NCBI RefSeq assembly: GCF_001182045.1
Contig: NZ_CVTY01000004.1
Location: forward strand, 124,001-188,000
Direction of reading: 5' to 3'
From: Dakarella massiliensis
GTDB taxonomy: Bacteria; Pseudomonadota; Gammaproteobacteria; Burkholderiales; Burkholderiaceae_F
Length of the DNA stretch: 64,000 bases
Numbering within the stretch: position 1 is the stretch's first letter; each line of letters begins with the position of its first letter. Below the pieces are notes generated by a model. It had not been told where the DNA came from. It worked only from the letters and a program-made list of their open reading frames with translations, and did no database searches. The translations under genes were made by a program, and so were the position numbers. Shown piece by piece: positions 25,669 to 35,104 of the stretch.

Positions 25669-26520
25669 TCAGAGAGTGGCGAGGGTGAGCTCGGTTTCGA
25701 GCCACTTCATCCACTTATCCATGCCGTCACCCTTCGTGGCGGAAACACGGAGACAGCGGATCTTCGGGTTCACGCGGCGGGCGTATTCTTCGCACTTATC
25801 GATATCGAAGTTCACGTAGGGCAGCAGATCGATCTTATTGATCAGCATCAGGTCAGCCGCCTGGAACATATCCGGGTACTTGAGAGGCTTGTCAGCACCT
25901 TCAGTTACCGAAATCACGACCACCTTGTGGGCTTCGCCGAGATCGAATTCAGCCGGGCAGACGAGGTTGCCAACGTTTTCAATCAGAACAGCGCTGCCGT
26001 CCTTCGGTTCAAGGTGATGAAGCGCCTCGTGCACCATGGCGGCGTCGAGGTGGCAGCCCTTGCCCGTGTTGATCTGAATGGACTTCGCGCCGGCGGAGCG
26101 GATACGGTCAGCGTCGTTCGCCGTTTCCTGATCGCCCTCGATCACAGAAATCGGCAGTTTTTCGGGGTCAGCGCGGCGGATCGTTTCGGAGAGCAGCTCA
26201 GTCTTTCCGGATCCGGGGCTCGAAACGAAGTTCAGAGCGAGGATGTGATGCTCAGCAAAGAAGGCGCGGTTTCCGGCGGCAACAGCGTTGTTGCGGGAAA
26301 GGATGTCTTCTTCGACGGAGATCGTGGACTCGTGAGAGTGGTCGTGCTCATGGGTATGGGCATGTTCATGATCGTGCGTGTGGGCATGATCATGGTCATG
26401 ATCGTGATGATGATCATGCTCGTGCTCGTGTTCTCCGGCGTGAATCGTCACGTTGCCGTTTCCATCCGTATGGGAATGCATATGGGAATGATCACCACCG
26501 CAGCCGCAGGTTGCACACAT
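25669..26520 (-). CDS. hypB: HypB, nickel-binding GTPase with a His-rich domain
   Basis: A 283-residue nickel insertase. The N-terminus has the CxxCGC high-affinity Ni site (CATCGCGG, residues 2-9), followed by a long His/Asp/Glu stretch (about 10-65) with some two dozen histidines, typical of nickel-storing HypB proteins. The GTPase motifs are [24 protein letters not shown] and NKIDLLP. AAGGAG precedes the ATG. It delivers nickel to the large subunit together with HypA. Confidence 0.97.
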   Translation of the reverse strand: MCATCGCGGDHSHMHSHTDGNGNVTIHAGEHEHEHDHHHDHDHDHAHTHDHEHAHTHEHDHSHESTISVEEDILSRNNAVAAGNRAFFAEHHILALNFVSSPGSGKTELLSETIRRADPEKLPISVIEGDQETANDADRIRSAGAKSIQINTGKGCHLDAAMVHEALHHLEPKDGSAVLIENVGNLVCPAEFDLGEAHKVVVISVTEGADKPLKYPDMFQAADLMLINKIDLLPYVNFDIDKCEEYARRVNPKIRCLRVSATKGDGMDKWMKWLETELTLATL

Positions 26521-26584
26521 AGCGTTTGACTCCTTTAAGTTTAGAAAATCAGTTTATTTCTATTTGTAAATGGAAGTGAGGCTA

Positions 26585-26956
26585 TCAGGAAGCGGACGTA
26601 TCCGAATCCTCAGGGGTTGACGCCTTGATATCAACGACCCGCATGTCGCGGCCCCCGGAAACAACCACCTGATAACCGCCGCAGATTGGGCAGGCGTCAC
26701 CGAACCGGTGATACGGGACATCTTTCTGGCAGGTCATGCACCAGGCGCGTCCCTCCGGCCGGTCAATCACGAGCTTCGCGTTATTCGCGACCGTGCCTTT
26801 TTTCACTGATTCAAAGGCAAAGGCAAGGGCCTCAATTTCAACATTGGAAAGTTCACCGACCGCAACGCGGACTTCAGAGACCGCGGTGGCGTGGGCACCT
26901 TCCGCGGCGCGTTCGACAACGTCAATCACGCCCTCAGCGAGTGAGACTTCATGCAT
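26585..26956 (-). CDS. hypA: HypA, nickel chaperone
   Basis: A 123-residue protein that starts with the Ni-binding MHE motif (MHEVSLAEG), which sets the start at 26956. It contains a zinc site of two CxxC pairs (CMTC and CPIC). It overlaps the end of hupK by 8 bp. Confidence 0.96.
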   Translation of the reverse strand: MHEVSLAEGVIDVVERAAEGAHATAVSEVRVAVGELSNVEIEALAFAFESVKKGTVANNAKLVIDRPEGRAWCMTCQKDVPYHRFGDACPICGGYQVVVSGGRDMRVVDIKASTPEDSDTSAS

Positions 26957-28085
26957 TGGCAGACTCCGTTTCAATTCTGAAGGGGACGCAGGCGTCGAAC
27001 TGCCGGACAACCAGTTCCGCGCGGGTGCGCCATGAATCCCAGTTGGTAACCCCAAGACGGGACAGCGCCTGTTCAGCGGCTCCGCCAGGAGCGAAATTCC
27101 ATTCGGTCGGAGCGACGATCGTTGATTCGATCATCTTTCCGTTTTCAATTCTCAGTCGATGAATCAGGGTACCCCGGGCGGTCTCAACGAAGCCGATCCC
27201 GACTCCCGGTTCAGGGCTGAATCCGGAAACAAGCTTCTCCGGTTCTTCAAATGACTGCATCCAGGAGCCAAGCTCGAGAAGCCTCGCGTAGAAGTAGAGG
27301 AATGTGCCCGCTCCGTTCGCAAGATACTCGGGCATCAGCGCCGGAGACTCATAGCGGCGGCCAAGAGCCGAAGTCTGCGCGGATCCAAGCGTGAGGGACG
27401 GTGCCGTGCAGAAACCTTCCTGCGTCAGATGAGCCGCGAGATCCTTCCTCACAGCAGCGCTTGCGGTGCTGAGCGCCGGAACGCTGCTTCGGCCGAGCTC
27501 GCGGGGAAGACTGAGCAGATAGGAGAAGACCGGACGGAGAACGGTACTCCTTGAGTCGATCCAGGCTTCCATCTGATCCGTCGGACGCCAGCTGCCGAGT
27601 GTCGGAACATCTTCTGTCTGATAGAGCAGTTCGTCCGCGCAGTCAGCGACATCCTTCCGCAGAGCCTCCAGTTCTTTCTTGGAAAGCCGGGAAACACCGG
27701 TTACGCGGGTGCGGAGACGGCCGATCAGTTTCGCGTCGCTCCGGGACTCGATATCGAGAGAGCGGGGCAGCTCAAACGCGAGGCAGCGCAGGTGCTCAAT
27801 CATGGCTTCCAGCTGAACGCCGGCGGCCCAGTTTTCAAGCTCCTCAGCCGAAGGAGCCCCCTCAGCATAGGCCCGGGCAGCTCTCCACGCGGTCGACTGA
27901 GCAACCGGGCAGAGGGTGTAAAGCATGGAGATGAGGCTCGGGATCGACTCGTCAGCCTGACGGCCTTCAAGCAGCTTCGACACCATCGGGCCGCGGGTGC
28001 TCCGGGTTCTCGCGCTGACAGGAACGCCGTCCTTGGTGTCGACTGTTACGATGATGGCTCCGAAATCAGGCAGCGCACCCTTCAT
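26949..28085 (-). CDS. hupK: HupK/HoxV-like hydrogenase maturation protein
   Basis: A 378-residue protein distantly related to the NiFe large subunit. It is found with membrane-bound hydrogenases of Ralstonia/Rhizobium type, where HoxV is a scaffold for large-subunit assembly. The segment LYTLCPVAQSTAWRAA (about 57-72) echoes the ICGVC motif of the large subunit but lacks the full set of metal cysteines. AAGGAG precedes the ATG. It overlaps hupJ by 4 bp and hypA by 8 bp. Confidence 0.85.
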   Translation of the reverse strand: MKGALPDFGAIIVTVDTKDGVPVSARTRSTRGPMVSKLLEGRQADESIPSLISMLYTLCPVAQSTAWRAARAYAEGAPSAEELENWAAGVQLEAMIEHLRCLAFELPRSLDIESRSDAKLIGRLRTRVTGVSRLSKKELEALRKDVADCADELLYQTEDVPTLGSWRPTDQMEAWIDSRSTVLRPVFSYLLSLPRELGRSSVPALSTASAAVRKDLAAHLTQEGFCTAPSLTLGSAQTSALGRRYESPALMPEYLANGAGTFLYFYARLLELGSWMQSFEEPEKLVSGFSPEPGVGIGFVETARGTLIHRLRIENGKMIESTIVAPTEWNFAPGGAAEQALSRLGVTNWDSWRTRAELVVRQFDACVPFRIETESANA

Positions 28086-28720
28086 AGTTTCTCCTTGCCG
28101 GAAGCGGCCTCGGCACGATCCTTGGCTGCATCAACTGTCTTCGTGAAGATCTCACGGCGGGACATCGGGGTCTTCGTGTCGATCAGAGGGGCCTGAGGTT
28201 CAGGATCCGGAGCCTTCGCCGGCGTGAGAGGAATTGCTCCCTCATCCGGGTCCGGCTCTTTGTAGCCCTCTTTCGGCGGATTCAGCATCGTGTCGAGCGA
28301 AATCCGGGCGACAGCCTCACCTGTCGCCTGATCACCGATCTCCCATGTCGGGGAGAGGAGCGAGCAGCTCTGATAGCCGCCCAGGTCAGGGTCGAGAACG
28401 CCCATGAAGCTGAAGTCACCGCCCGGGAGTTCAACACTGCCGATCTTCGTTTCCGGAATGGCTTTCCAGGTAGCGGGGTCTCCGCACGCGCGGATCACGA
28501 GAATCGACCACGGCGTGACAATGCCGCCTACCCACTGCCCATCGACCTTACGGAATGGGACAGAAGAGACGTGCAGCTTCGGATTGAGAATCGGAACCCC
28601 TTTCATGCGGGTGTTCGCGATACGCTCGAATCCAGCCCGGAAGAAAGCCTCCGGACTGTCACGGAAAACACGGGTTTTGATTTTCGGCAGAGACCTCTTC
28701 TGAGGCGATTCACTCGTCAT
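28082..28720 (-). CDS. hupJ: HupJ/HoxT (HybE-family) hydrogenase assembly chaperone
   Basis: About 212 residues. The N-terminal 140 residues match the HybE/HupJ family (FRDSPEAFFRAGFERIANTR; GIVTPWSILVI; GVLDPDLGGYQ). These proteins bind the small-subunit precursor and delay its Tat export until it is assembled. The Pro-rich C-terminal third is a species-specific extension. AGGAGG precedes the ATG at 28720; the frame is open further upstream but overlaps the rubredoxin gene. Confidence 0.87.
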   Translation of the reverse strand: MTSESPQKRSLPKIKTRVFRDSPEAFFRAGFERIANTRMKGVPILNPKLHVSSVPFRKVDGQWVGGIVTPWSILVIRACGDPATWKAIPETKIGSVELPGGDFSFMGVLDPDLGGYQSCSLLSPTWEIGDQATGEAVARISLDTMLNPPKEGYKEPDPDEGAIPLTPAKAPDPEPQAPLIDTKTPMSRREIFTKTVDAAKDRAEAASGKEKL

Positions 28721-28721
28721 C

Positions 28722-28967
28722 CTAGACCTCCTCATCATCGTCAAGAACGATGAACGAATGGTGAGGACAGCCGCAGGCGGGGCAGTCGTAATTGTCCGGG
28801 ATCTCAGCAAAAGGAGTTCCGGGAGGCACCTGCCACTCCGCGCATCCCTCCGCAGGATCGTATACGAAACCGCACACCTTGCACTGCATGCGGGTCTCAG
28901 GCTTGATACGGCTCGCCTCAAGCGTCTTAAGAACGCTCAGCGGGTCATTCGTCAACATTCCGGACAT
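28722..28967 (-). CDS. hupI: HupI/HoxR rubredoxin
   Basis: An 81-residue rubredoxin with [13 protein letters not shown] and [13 protein letters not shown], the two CxxCG iron knuckles. Hydrogenase-linked rubredoxins such as HoxR help assemble the special proximal Fe-S cluster of oxygen-tolerant enzymes under O2. GAGGAG precedes the ATG. The stop is 1 bp from the hupJ start. Confidence 0.93.
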   Translation of the reverse strand: MSGMLTNDPLSVLKTLEASRIKPETRMQCKVCGFVYDPAEGCAEWQVPPGTPFAEIPDNYDCPACGCPHHSFIVLDDDEEV

Positions 28968-28996
28968 GATTCTCTCCTCAATTCAAACGGATGGAA

Positions 28997-29815
28997 TTAC
29001 AGCGCGCCGCGGGACAGATCGAGTTCAACCCACTCGATGAGATCGTCCATCTTCTTGATGGCGCCCGGGAGGTCTTCCGCGGTGCTCGGAATTTCAGGAG
29101 GAAGCGGCGTTGCTTCAACCTGATCGAGCAGTTCCTTTCCGGCCTTGTTCAGAATGCGGCTGCGCCACAGACCGCGGACTGAAGTCTGACGGATTGTGCT
29201 CTTCGCGAAGCCCTGCATCTGAACTTCGATCGTGCCTTCGCCCAGAACCTTATTGATATAGTCCTTGTCATTGGGGGAAAGAGGCTGGCGGGTCAGTTCA
29301 ACAGCCACCGGGACCATCGTCGGATCAAAATGATCGAAGTCAACGTCCTTCGCGGCGGCATTCAGCTCGGAAATGATCGCAGGCGCAGCGAAAAGTCCCT
29401 CCGGCTTCTCAGCCGGCTCTTCAATCTGATCCTTCATGTCACGGGCAGCGTAGGTAAGAACGACGTCGGGAATGTAGGCGACAACGAGCAGATCCTGCTG
29501 GCCGATCAGCATGCGCCAGATGGTCGGGACATTTGTCTCTTCCATACGGATCTGGCCTCCGCCCATCGTGATGCGGATTTCCCCCTTGGAAAGTGTGTCA
29601 AAGAGGAACTTCTTGAAGGGATCGTCCTTCTGACCCAGATCCGTTACTGAGTGAAGGCGGCCGCCTTCTTTCTGGGTCTTCACCAGCAGGTCGCGGGTTT
29701 CGCGGAGCCAGTTCAGGGTCTCGCGGGCAGCAGCGAGCCTTTCCTCAGAGGTGGAGTCCTTCTTGGCCTCGCGGGCAGCGGCGAGGATGCTATCAGCAGA
29801 AATAGGAGCTGTCAT
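28997..29815 (-). CDS. hupH: HupH/HyaF/HoxQ-type hydrogenase expression protein
   Basis: A 272-residue protein of the HupH/HyaF family, implicated in small-subunit Fe-S cluster maturation. Typical C-terminal features are VPVAVELTRQPLSP, LGEGTIEVQMQGFAKSTIRQT, VRGLWRSRIL and the acidic end DDLIEWVELDLSRG. It lies between hyaE and the rubredoxin gene, as in Ralstonia hoxOQRT. Confidence 0.92.
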   Translation of the reverse strand: MTAPISADSILAAAREAKKDSTSEERLAAARETLNWLRETRDLLVKTQKEGGRLHSVTDLGQKDDPFKKFLFDTLSKGEIRITMGGGQIRMEETNVPTIWRMLIGQQDLLVVAYIPDVVLTYAARDMKDQIEEPAEKPEGLFAAPAIISELNAAAKDVDFDHFDPTMVPVAVELTRQPLSPNDKDYINKVLGEGTIEVQMQGFAKSTIRQTSVRGLWRSRILNKAGKELLDQVEATPLPPEIPSTAEDLPGAIKKMDDLIEWVELDLSRGAL

Positions 29816-29845
29816 GTCTGTCAGTAGATTAATGAAAGGGGTTCG

Positions 29846-30304
29846 TCAGTTGGCCTGGATCGAGATCGTGCGGCGGGCAGGAGCCGTACGGCCGCCGATT
29901 TCAGCGAGACCGCTGATGTATTCATTCCAGTTCTTAAGGCCCTGGAGGCCGCCGAGCCACTCACCGTCGCGGTAGAAACCGACAGCAGGGAGACGCGTCA
30001 GGCCGAGACGGCTCGCGATGGCGCGGCCCACGGCAGGGGCAGTGAAGCCCTTTGCGGCAATGTGATCCTGGAACACTTTCGCGACTTCAGGAGCGATCAC
30101 TGCCATGTCAATCGTTTCCTTGAAAGTGGTCGGGTTATCCGCGAAGAAAATGAGAACGAGTCCCTTGGCGGACTTGAACTCTTCCAGGTTTTCCTCGTTC
30201 ACTCGGACGAAGCCTTCTTTCCCCCAAAGCCGGTTGAAGATCGGATGATCGTCAACGTTGACGATAGTCATCTCGCGGGTCGGGTCATTCAGTTTTGACG
30301 GCAT
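29846..30304 (-). CDS. hyaE: HyaE/HupG/HoxO thioredoxin-like chaperone
   Basis: A 152-residue thioredoxin-fold protein without a CxxC active site (RLGLTRLPAVGFYRDGEWLG is the fold's cis-Pro region). HyaE/HoxO binds the Tat signal of the hydrogenase small subunit. AAAGGA precedes the ATG. Confidence 0.9.
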   Translation of the reverse strand: MPSKLNDPTREMTIVNVDDHPIFNRLWGKEGFVRVNEENLEEFKSAKGLVLIFFADNPTTFKETIDMAVIAPEVAKVFQDHIAAKGFTAPAVGRAIASRLGLTRLPAVGFYRDGEWLGGLQGLKNWNEYISGLAEIGGRTAPARRTISIQAN

Positions 30305-30330
30305 GGTCTCTTATCCTTTGTTTTTCTGAA

Positions 30331-30660
30331 TTACTGCTTGTTAACCTTAACCTGAGCTTTCAGGAAGTCGGGAAGTTCGCCCGTGTGTGCCGTGATATCG
30401 GCAAAGGCGTCATCAAGCTGGCTCTGCGTGGCGGTACCACTCATCACGTCAGACAGCGCAATGAGGGCAGTGCGCATTTTGATCGCCTCATCCTCTGTCA
30501 TGCGGCGCTGGGAGGCACCCTGGAATACCAGAAGCCACTCGCCAGGGGTAGCAAGTCCCGTAAGTTCCGTGTTGACGGTCTCGGTCTTTTCACCGGAATC
30601 ACAGACCGCGGAGAAATTATCGGAAACTGAAACGACCTTCATCGGAATCGCAATGCACAT
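30331..30660 (-). CDS. hupF: HupF/HoxL, second HypC-family chaperone
   Basis: A 109-residue HypC paralogue that starts MCIAIPMKV with the conserved second-position Cys. An upstream in-frame GTG would give MKTMC, but GGAG lies 8 nt before the ATG at 30660 and would be too close to the GTG. HupF/HoxL is specific for the membrane-bound enzyme and is reported to protect the large subunit under O2. Confidence 0.92.
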   Translation of the reverse strand: MCIAIPMKVVSVSDNFSAVCDSGEKTETVNTELTGLATPGEWLLVFQGASQRRMTEDEAIKMRTALIALSDVMSGTATQSQLDDAFADITAHTGELPDFLKAQVKVNKQ

Positions 30661-30665
30661 GGTTT

Positions 30666-31322
30666 TCACTCCTTTTCAGAGATCGGGTTTCCATTCTGAT
30701 CTCTTTTCACGAAGTACCGGAGGTCTGCATAACGGCAGGCTTCTTCTTCCGACGGACGTCCTTCTTCATAAGGCTTACGCTCAAGACAGGTCTCGGTAAG
30801 CGCCTCGGCTTTTTCTCCTGGAGTACGGGGCTCGATCTTGAATCCCCATTCCTTCAGCTGCTTCGCAGCCTCTTTCACCATGCCGGGGACGGCAGCGCTT
30901 ACTGCGGGAGTAAGGGAACCACCGTAATCCTCGAGATCGCCCGGCTGGCAGCCAAGCACAACAATTTCATCTGGGTAACGGCCGAGGAGTTTCGCGACTG
31001 CGAAGAGGTCATTCAGACCCTCCTGGTGCGCGCTCATCTTGGTGTTCAGCCACGGGTTGATATCCTCTTTTTTCAGAACCTTGCAGGTGCCGGGGAGATC
31101 GTTGAATTCGCAGGCATCGAAAATAATGATCTTCGAGCAGTTCTCAATGTACTCGGAGAGATAAAAACCAAGCGTACCGCCGTCCAGCACCAGAACATCT
31201 TCAGGACACTTCCAGGCTTCGTTGAATGCTTCTACCGCCCGGACGCCGAATCCCTCATCTGCCCACAGGATATTGCCGATGCCCAGAACAACCACGGGGT
31301 ATTTTTTATTACTGTCTGACAT
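30666..31322 (-). CDS. hyaD: HyaD/HoxM-type hydrogenase maturation endopeptidase
   Basis: A 218-residue Ni-dependent protease. VLGIGNILWADEGFG, FDACEF and VVLGCQPG carry the conserved acidic and histidine-site regions of the HybD/HyaD fold. It should cut the C-terminal peptide from the large subunit after nickel insertion (see 32221-33993). Compared with E. coli HyaD (about 195 residues) it has a longer charged C-terminus. It is the first gene after the intergenic terminator at 31389-31434. Confidence 0.93.
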   Translation of the reverse strand: MSDSNKKYPVVVLGIGNILWADEGFGVRAVEAFNEAWKCPEDVLVLDGGTLGFYLSEYIENCSKIIIFDACEFNDLPGTCKVLKKEDINPWLNTKMSAHQEGLNDLFAVAKLLGRYPDEIVVLGCQPGDLEDYGGSLTPAVSAAVPGMVKEAAKQLKEWGFKIEPRTPGEKAEALTETCLERKPYEEGRPSEEEACRYADLRYFVKRDQNGNPISEKE

Positions 31323-31388
31323 GTGTCTAACCACTCCCTGATGGAACACGAATATTAGCCATCACAAATGTGCGGGAGTGAGGTTAGC

Positions 31389-31434
31389 AAAAAAAAAAGA
31401 CCGGAACCACCACCAAGGGGGGGAAGTTCCGGTC
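31389..31434 (-). terminator. Intrinsic terminator between hyaC and hyaD
   Basis: GACCGGAAC (31399-31407) pairs perfectly with GTTCCGGTC (31426-31434). On the minus strand it is followed by ten T (complement of 31389-31398). It separates structural from accessory genes. A smaller hairpin, CTATCC/GGATAG, lies just upstream near 31463-31480. Confidence 0.88.
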
Positions 31435-31495
31435 TATATCCCTATTCCTATGTACTACCCCCTATCCAAAGGGATAGTACGAAAGGATGTGAGGA

Positions 31496-32209
31496 TTACT
31501 TCGCGTGCTTGAACATGCGGAGTCCATTCGTGATGGCGGACATTTCCGTTGCGCCGCCCATGATGTCCTCGCGGGCAGCCATGTAGAAATGGGCCACCAT
31601 GAAGAGCGTGAAGACATACATCAGAGCGTGATGGAACGTGCGGACTGCCTGAGCGTTATCGCCGAAGAGAGCGAACACCCAGCCGGTCATGATATCCCAG
31701 CCAGAGCCGGCGCCGTAAGGCTGTCCATAAAGTGCAAGGCCCGTGATGATGATGCAGAAGGAACCGAGCACGAAGAAGCCGAACATGGCGGTAGCAGCGA
31801 GCGGGTTATGCGCCGCGTACTCCGGAGACGTCTTCTTGATGAACAGATAATACAGAGCCTGATCCCAGATGCCTTTCAGGAACTTAAAGGACCAGAAAGG
31901 CGGCAGGAAGATCTGATGAGCGTAACGGTTGCCCATGAACGCCCAGAAAATACGGTAGACAAACAGACCAGTGAAGCAGATGCCCGCGATGAAGTGAATC
32001 ATACGGATATCAGCGAACTGGAACGTCGCCCAGGTATTTCCCAGATTGGCATCCAGAGGACGCCCGATCAGGTAACCGGTGACGATCATCGTAAACATCG
32101 TGACGACCATGAGCCAGTGCCAGACACGTACCGGAGCTTCCCAGACGTAAATCGGGCGCTTATCGCCATCACTCAAGTCTACTTCGTAAGTAACCTTATC
32201 AATTTTCAT
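31496..32209 (-). CDS. hyaC: HyaC/HupC, b-type cytochrome subunit of uptake hydrogenase
   Basis: A 237-residue integral membrane protein with four helices. It carries haem-ligand histidines in RVWHWLMVV, MIHFIAGIC, FHHALMYV and VAHFYMAAREDIMGG. It anchors the periplasmic hydrogenase and passes electrons from H2 to quinone. AAGGAGG precedes the ATG, 11 bp after hyaB. Confidence 0.96.
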   Translation of the reverse strand: MKIDKVTYEVDLSDGDKRPIYVWEAPVRVWHWLMVVTMFTMIVTGYLIGRPLDANLGNTWATFQFADIRMIHFIAGICFTGLFVYRIFWAFMGNRYAHQIFLPPFWSFKFLKGIWDQALYYLFIKKTSPEYAAHNPLAATAMFGFFVLGSFCIIITGLALYGQPYGAGSGWDIMTGWVFALFGDNAQAVRTFHHALMYVFTLFMVAHFYMAAREDIMGGATEMSAITNGLRMFKHAK

Positions 32210-32220
32210 GAGGTTCCTCC

Positions 32221-33993
32221 TTACTCGGATTCGACCTTCGTAATTTCTTTGCCCTCAGGGTCGAAAAGATGAGAAGCGCAGGCGAGGCACGGGTCGAAGG
32301 AGTGGATCGTACGAAGGATCTCGAGCGGCTTCTTCGGATCGATGATCGGAGTGCCGAGCAGAGAGGCTTCGAACGCGCCGTGCTGACCATTGGCGTCACG
32401 CGGGCAGGCGTTCCAGGTGGTCGGAACCACAGCCTGCCAGTTGGCGATCTTGCCGTCCTTAATGACGCACCAGTGGCTCAGAGCGCCACGAGGAGCTTCG
32501 CAGAGGCCGACGCCCTTGCATTCCTTCGGCCAGGTCGACGGATCCCACTTCTCCATGTTGGCAGCCACTTCATCGCCGCCCTTGATGTTGGCGGTGAGGT
32601 CGTCAACGTACTTCACCATCAGGTCAGCAGCCACGACCGCGTCGATAGCGCGGGCAGCCGTACGGCCGAGGGTGGAGAACACGGCTTCGAGCGGAAGGTT
32701 CATTTCCTTCAGCAGAGCGTCAACCGGCTCCTTGTAGACTTCCTTGCCGAGAGCGTAGCCGATCACGACACGGGCGAGCGGGCCGACTTCCATCGTGTGA
32801 CCCTTCCACTTCGGGGTCTTGATCCAGGAGTACTTGCCGTCACCGCCGAGCCAGCTGAACTTGGTCTTCGTGCCGACAGAGCCCTTCGGGAGCTCGAAGT
32901 GCGGAACGGTCTCACCGTCAAACGGATAGAGGCCGACGTCCTTCTGATCGCCCTTGTCATAGGTGAACCAGGAGTGATCAACGAATTCCTGAATTTCCTT
33001 CGGATCGTTCGGGTTGACCGGATGAACTTCCTTCAGGTTGCCGTCAACGATAGCGCCGCCCGGCATCACGAGGTTGTCATTGCTCCAGTCGTTCGGACGG
33101 ACAGGGAATTCGCCGAAGGAGAGCAGGTTCTTGGAGCTGATGCCGCCGCCATACTTGAACCACTCGGGGTAGAAGGAAGCGATGGCCTTGACGTCCGGCA
33201 CGTAGACATTCTTCACGAAGTCGACGGTGTACTTGGCGATATCGCGCATGTAGTTCATCGTCACTTCATTGATCATGTCGCCGGCTGCGCCGGTGCCATT
33301 CATGTTGATCGGGCAGGGAACGCCGCCGACCAGGTAGTTCGGGTGCGGGTTCTTGCCGCCGAGAATCGTGTGGATCTTAACGATTTCGCGCTGGAAGTCG
33401 AGAGCTTCCAGGTAGTGAGCCGTCGCGAGCAGGTTAACCGCGGGCGGCAGCTTCATGGCGGGGTGACCCCAGTAGCCGTTCTTGAAGATGGACAGCTGGC
33501 CGCCGGCAACGGAGGCCTTCAGCTGGCGCTGAATATCGGCGAAGTAGCCGGCGCCGTTCAGTTCATGCGTCGGGGAGATCTTCGCTTCGATAGCAGCGGC
33601 TTCGCGCGGATCCGCATTCAGAGCGCTGATAACGTCAACCCAGTCCAGAGCGTGGAGCTGATAGAAGTGGGTCACGTGGTCCTGAACGAACAGCACAGCG
33701 TTCATCAGGTTACGGATGATGTTGGCGTTGGCCGGGATCTTGATGCCGATAGCACCTTCCACAGCGCGGACAGCAGCCAGAGCGTGAATGCCGGTGCAGA
33801 CGCCGCAGATACGTTCCGTGAAGGCCCAGGCGTCGCGGGGATCGCGGCCCTTCAGAATCACTTCAATGCCGCGCCACATCGTGCCGGTGGACCAGGCGTC
33901 GGCAATCTTGCCGTCAGCGCCCAGAACGGCCTGCATGCGCATATGACCCTCAATTCTGGTCAGCGGGTCAACGACGATACGGGTTTCACTCAT
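32221..33993 (-). CDS. hyaB: NiFe hydrogenase large subunit (group 1, membrane-bound)
   Basis: A 590-residue catalytic subunit. Nickel ligands are Cys63/Cys66 in [11 protein letters not shown] and Cys569/Cys572 in DPCLACASH. The protein ends with a 15-residue peptide after His575, to be cut by HyaD. Open frame continues upstream, but [17 protein letters not shown] is the family's usual start and has GGAGAGGA before it. It overlaps hyaA by 8 bp. Confidence 0.98.
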   Translation of the reverse strand: MSETRIVVDPLTRIEGHMRMQAVLGADGKIADAWSTGTMWRGIEVILKGRDPRDAWAFTERICGVCTGIHALAAVRAVEGAIGIKIPANANIIRNLMNAVLFVQDHVTHFYQLHALDWVDVISALNADPREAAAIEAKISPTHELNGAGYFADIQRQLKASVAGGQLSIFKNGYWGHPAMKLPPAVNLLATAHYLEALDFQREIVKIHTILGGKNPHPNYLVGGVPCPINMNGTGAAGDMINEVTMNYMRDIAKYTVDFVKNVYVPDVKAIASFYPEWFKYGGGISSKNLLSFGEFPVRPNDWSNDNLVMPGGAIVDGNLKEVHPVNPNDPKEIQEFVDHSWFTYDKGDQKDVGLYPFDGETVPHFELPKGSVGTKTKFSWLGGDGKYSWIKTPKWKGHTMEVGPLARVVIGYALGKEVYKEPVDALLKEMNLPLEAVFSTLGRTAARAIDAVVAADLMVKYVDDLTANIKGGDEVAANMEKWDPSTWPKECKGVGLCEAPRGALSHWCVIKDGKIANWQAVVPTTWNACPRDANGQHGAFEASLLGTPIIDPKKPLEILRTIHSFDPCLACASHLFDPEGKEITKVESE

Positions 33994-35089
33994 GACGATC
34001 CTCTCCGATATGCTTGTTATTGGTCTTCGAGCGTGCCTGGACAACAGCGCTGGCCGCGATATGGGCGGCAGCGGCGACGCCGACAACGGCCATCACACCA
34101 AGGCCGACCTTGTCAACGGTCGCTTCAACACCACCCCAGCCCGGAGGCAGAACAGTGGTTTCGTGATCATAGAAGGAGCCCTTGTCGAAGAAGTCGGCTT
34201 CGGCGCAGCCAATGCAGCCGTGACCAGACTGAACCGGCCAGGACAGGCCTTCGTTCCAGCGGATGGTGGAGCAGGGGGAGTACGTGACCGGGCCCTTGCA
34301 GCCAACCTTGTACAGGCAGTAGCCGAGCTTCGCGCCTTCGTCATCGAAATGTTCGACGAACTGACCGGCATCGAAGTGACCGCGGCGATAGCACTTGTCG
34401 TGAATACGCTGGCCATAGAACATCTTCGGACGGCCCTGACGGTCGAGCGGGGGCAGACGGTCATAGGTGAGGATGTAGGTGAGAACGCCAGTCATCACTT
34501 CGGCGATCGGGGGGCAGCCCGGGACCATAACGATCGGCTTGTCCTTGATCACTTCGTTGATCGGCACAGCGTGGGTCGGGTTCGGCTTGGCAGCCTGGAC
34601 GCAGCCCCAGGAGGCGCAGGAGCCCCAGCTGATCACAGCCTTGGCGCCAGCAGCAACGTGCTGGATCTTGTTCTTGAAGATTTCACCGCCAGGGATGCAG
34701 AACGTGCCGTCGCCGGCGAGAGGCACATTGCCTTCGACCGCGAGGATGTACTGACCCTTGTACTTCGTAATGGTGTCTTCGAGAGCCGCTTCAGCCTGTT
34801 CACCGGCAGCTGCCATGATGGTGTCGTCGTAGTCGAGCGAAACCATGGAGAGGACGATGTCCTTGGCGATCGGGTGATAAGAACGGATGAAGGATTCGGT
34901 GCAGCAGGTGCACTCAAGACCGTGAAGCCAGACCACCGGAACGCGGGGTTTGGTCTGCATCGCGGTAGCGATATCCTTGGCGCCGGCGCTGCCGAGGCCG
35001 AGGCTGGCAGCGGTGAGGGAGCAGAACTGCAGGAAGCTCCTGCGGCTTACACCCTGACGGCGAAGGGCCTCGTATTGTGTTTCAGCCAT
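33986..35089 (-). CDS. hyaA: NiFe hydrogenase small subunit, oxygen-tolerant type
   Basis: A 367-residue Fe-S subunit with a Tat signal (SRRSFLQFC) and a C-terminal membrane anchor (about 322-345). The proximal cluster has six cysteines: 60, 62, 63, 158, 163 and 192. All match E. coli Hyd-1 positions 17, 19, 20, 115, 120 and 149 with a constant offset of 43; the distal-cluster His230 matches 187. The two extra cysteines (62, 163) build the 4Fe-3S cluster that gives O2 tolerance. It is the first gene of the operon, with AGGAGA before the ATG. Confidence 0.98.
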   Translation of the reverse strand: MAETQYEALRRQGVSRRSFLQFCSLTAASLGLGSAGAKDIATAMQTKPRVPVVWLHGLECTCCTESFIRSYHPIAKDIVLSMVSLDYDDTIMAAAGEQAEAALEDTITKYKGQYILAVEGNVPLAGDGTFCIPGGEIFKNKIQHVAAGAKAVISWGSCASWGCVQAAKPNPTHAVPINEVIKDKPIVMVPGCPPIAEVMTGVLTYILTYDRLPPLDRQGRPKMFYGQRIHDKCYRRGHFDAGQFVEHFDDEGAKLGYCLYKVGCKGPVTYSPCSTIRWNEGLSWPVQSGHGCIGCAEADFFDKGSFYDHETTVLPPGWGGVEATVDKVGLGVMAVVGVAAAAHIAASAVVQARSKTNNKHIGEDRHE

Positions 35090-35104
35090 AGCTATCTCCT
35101 ATAG

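Noticed and set aside
26330..26500. A tandem repeat or CRISPR-like array
   Set aside because: The repetitiveness comes from His/Asp codons of the HypB nickel-binding tract. No spaced direct repeats were found anywhere in the window.
32269..34287. A 672-codon open frame on the plus strand
   Set aside because: It is antisense to hyaB, which has every catalytic motif. Long antisense frames are expected in high-GC coding DNA; it has no ribosome binding site or recognisable domain.
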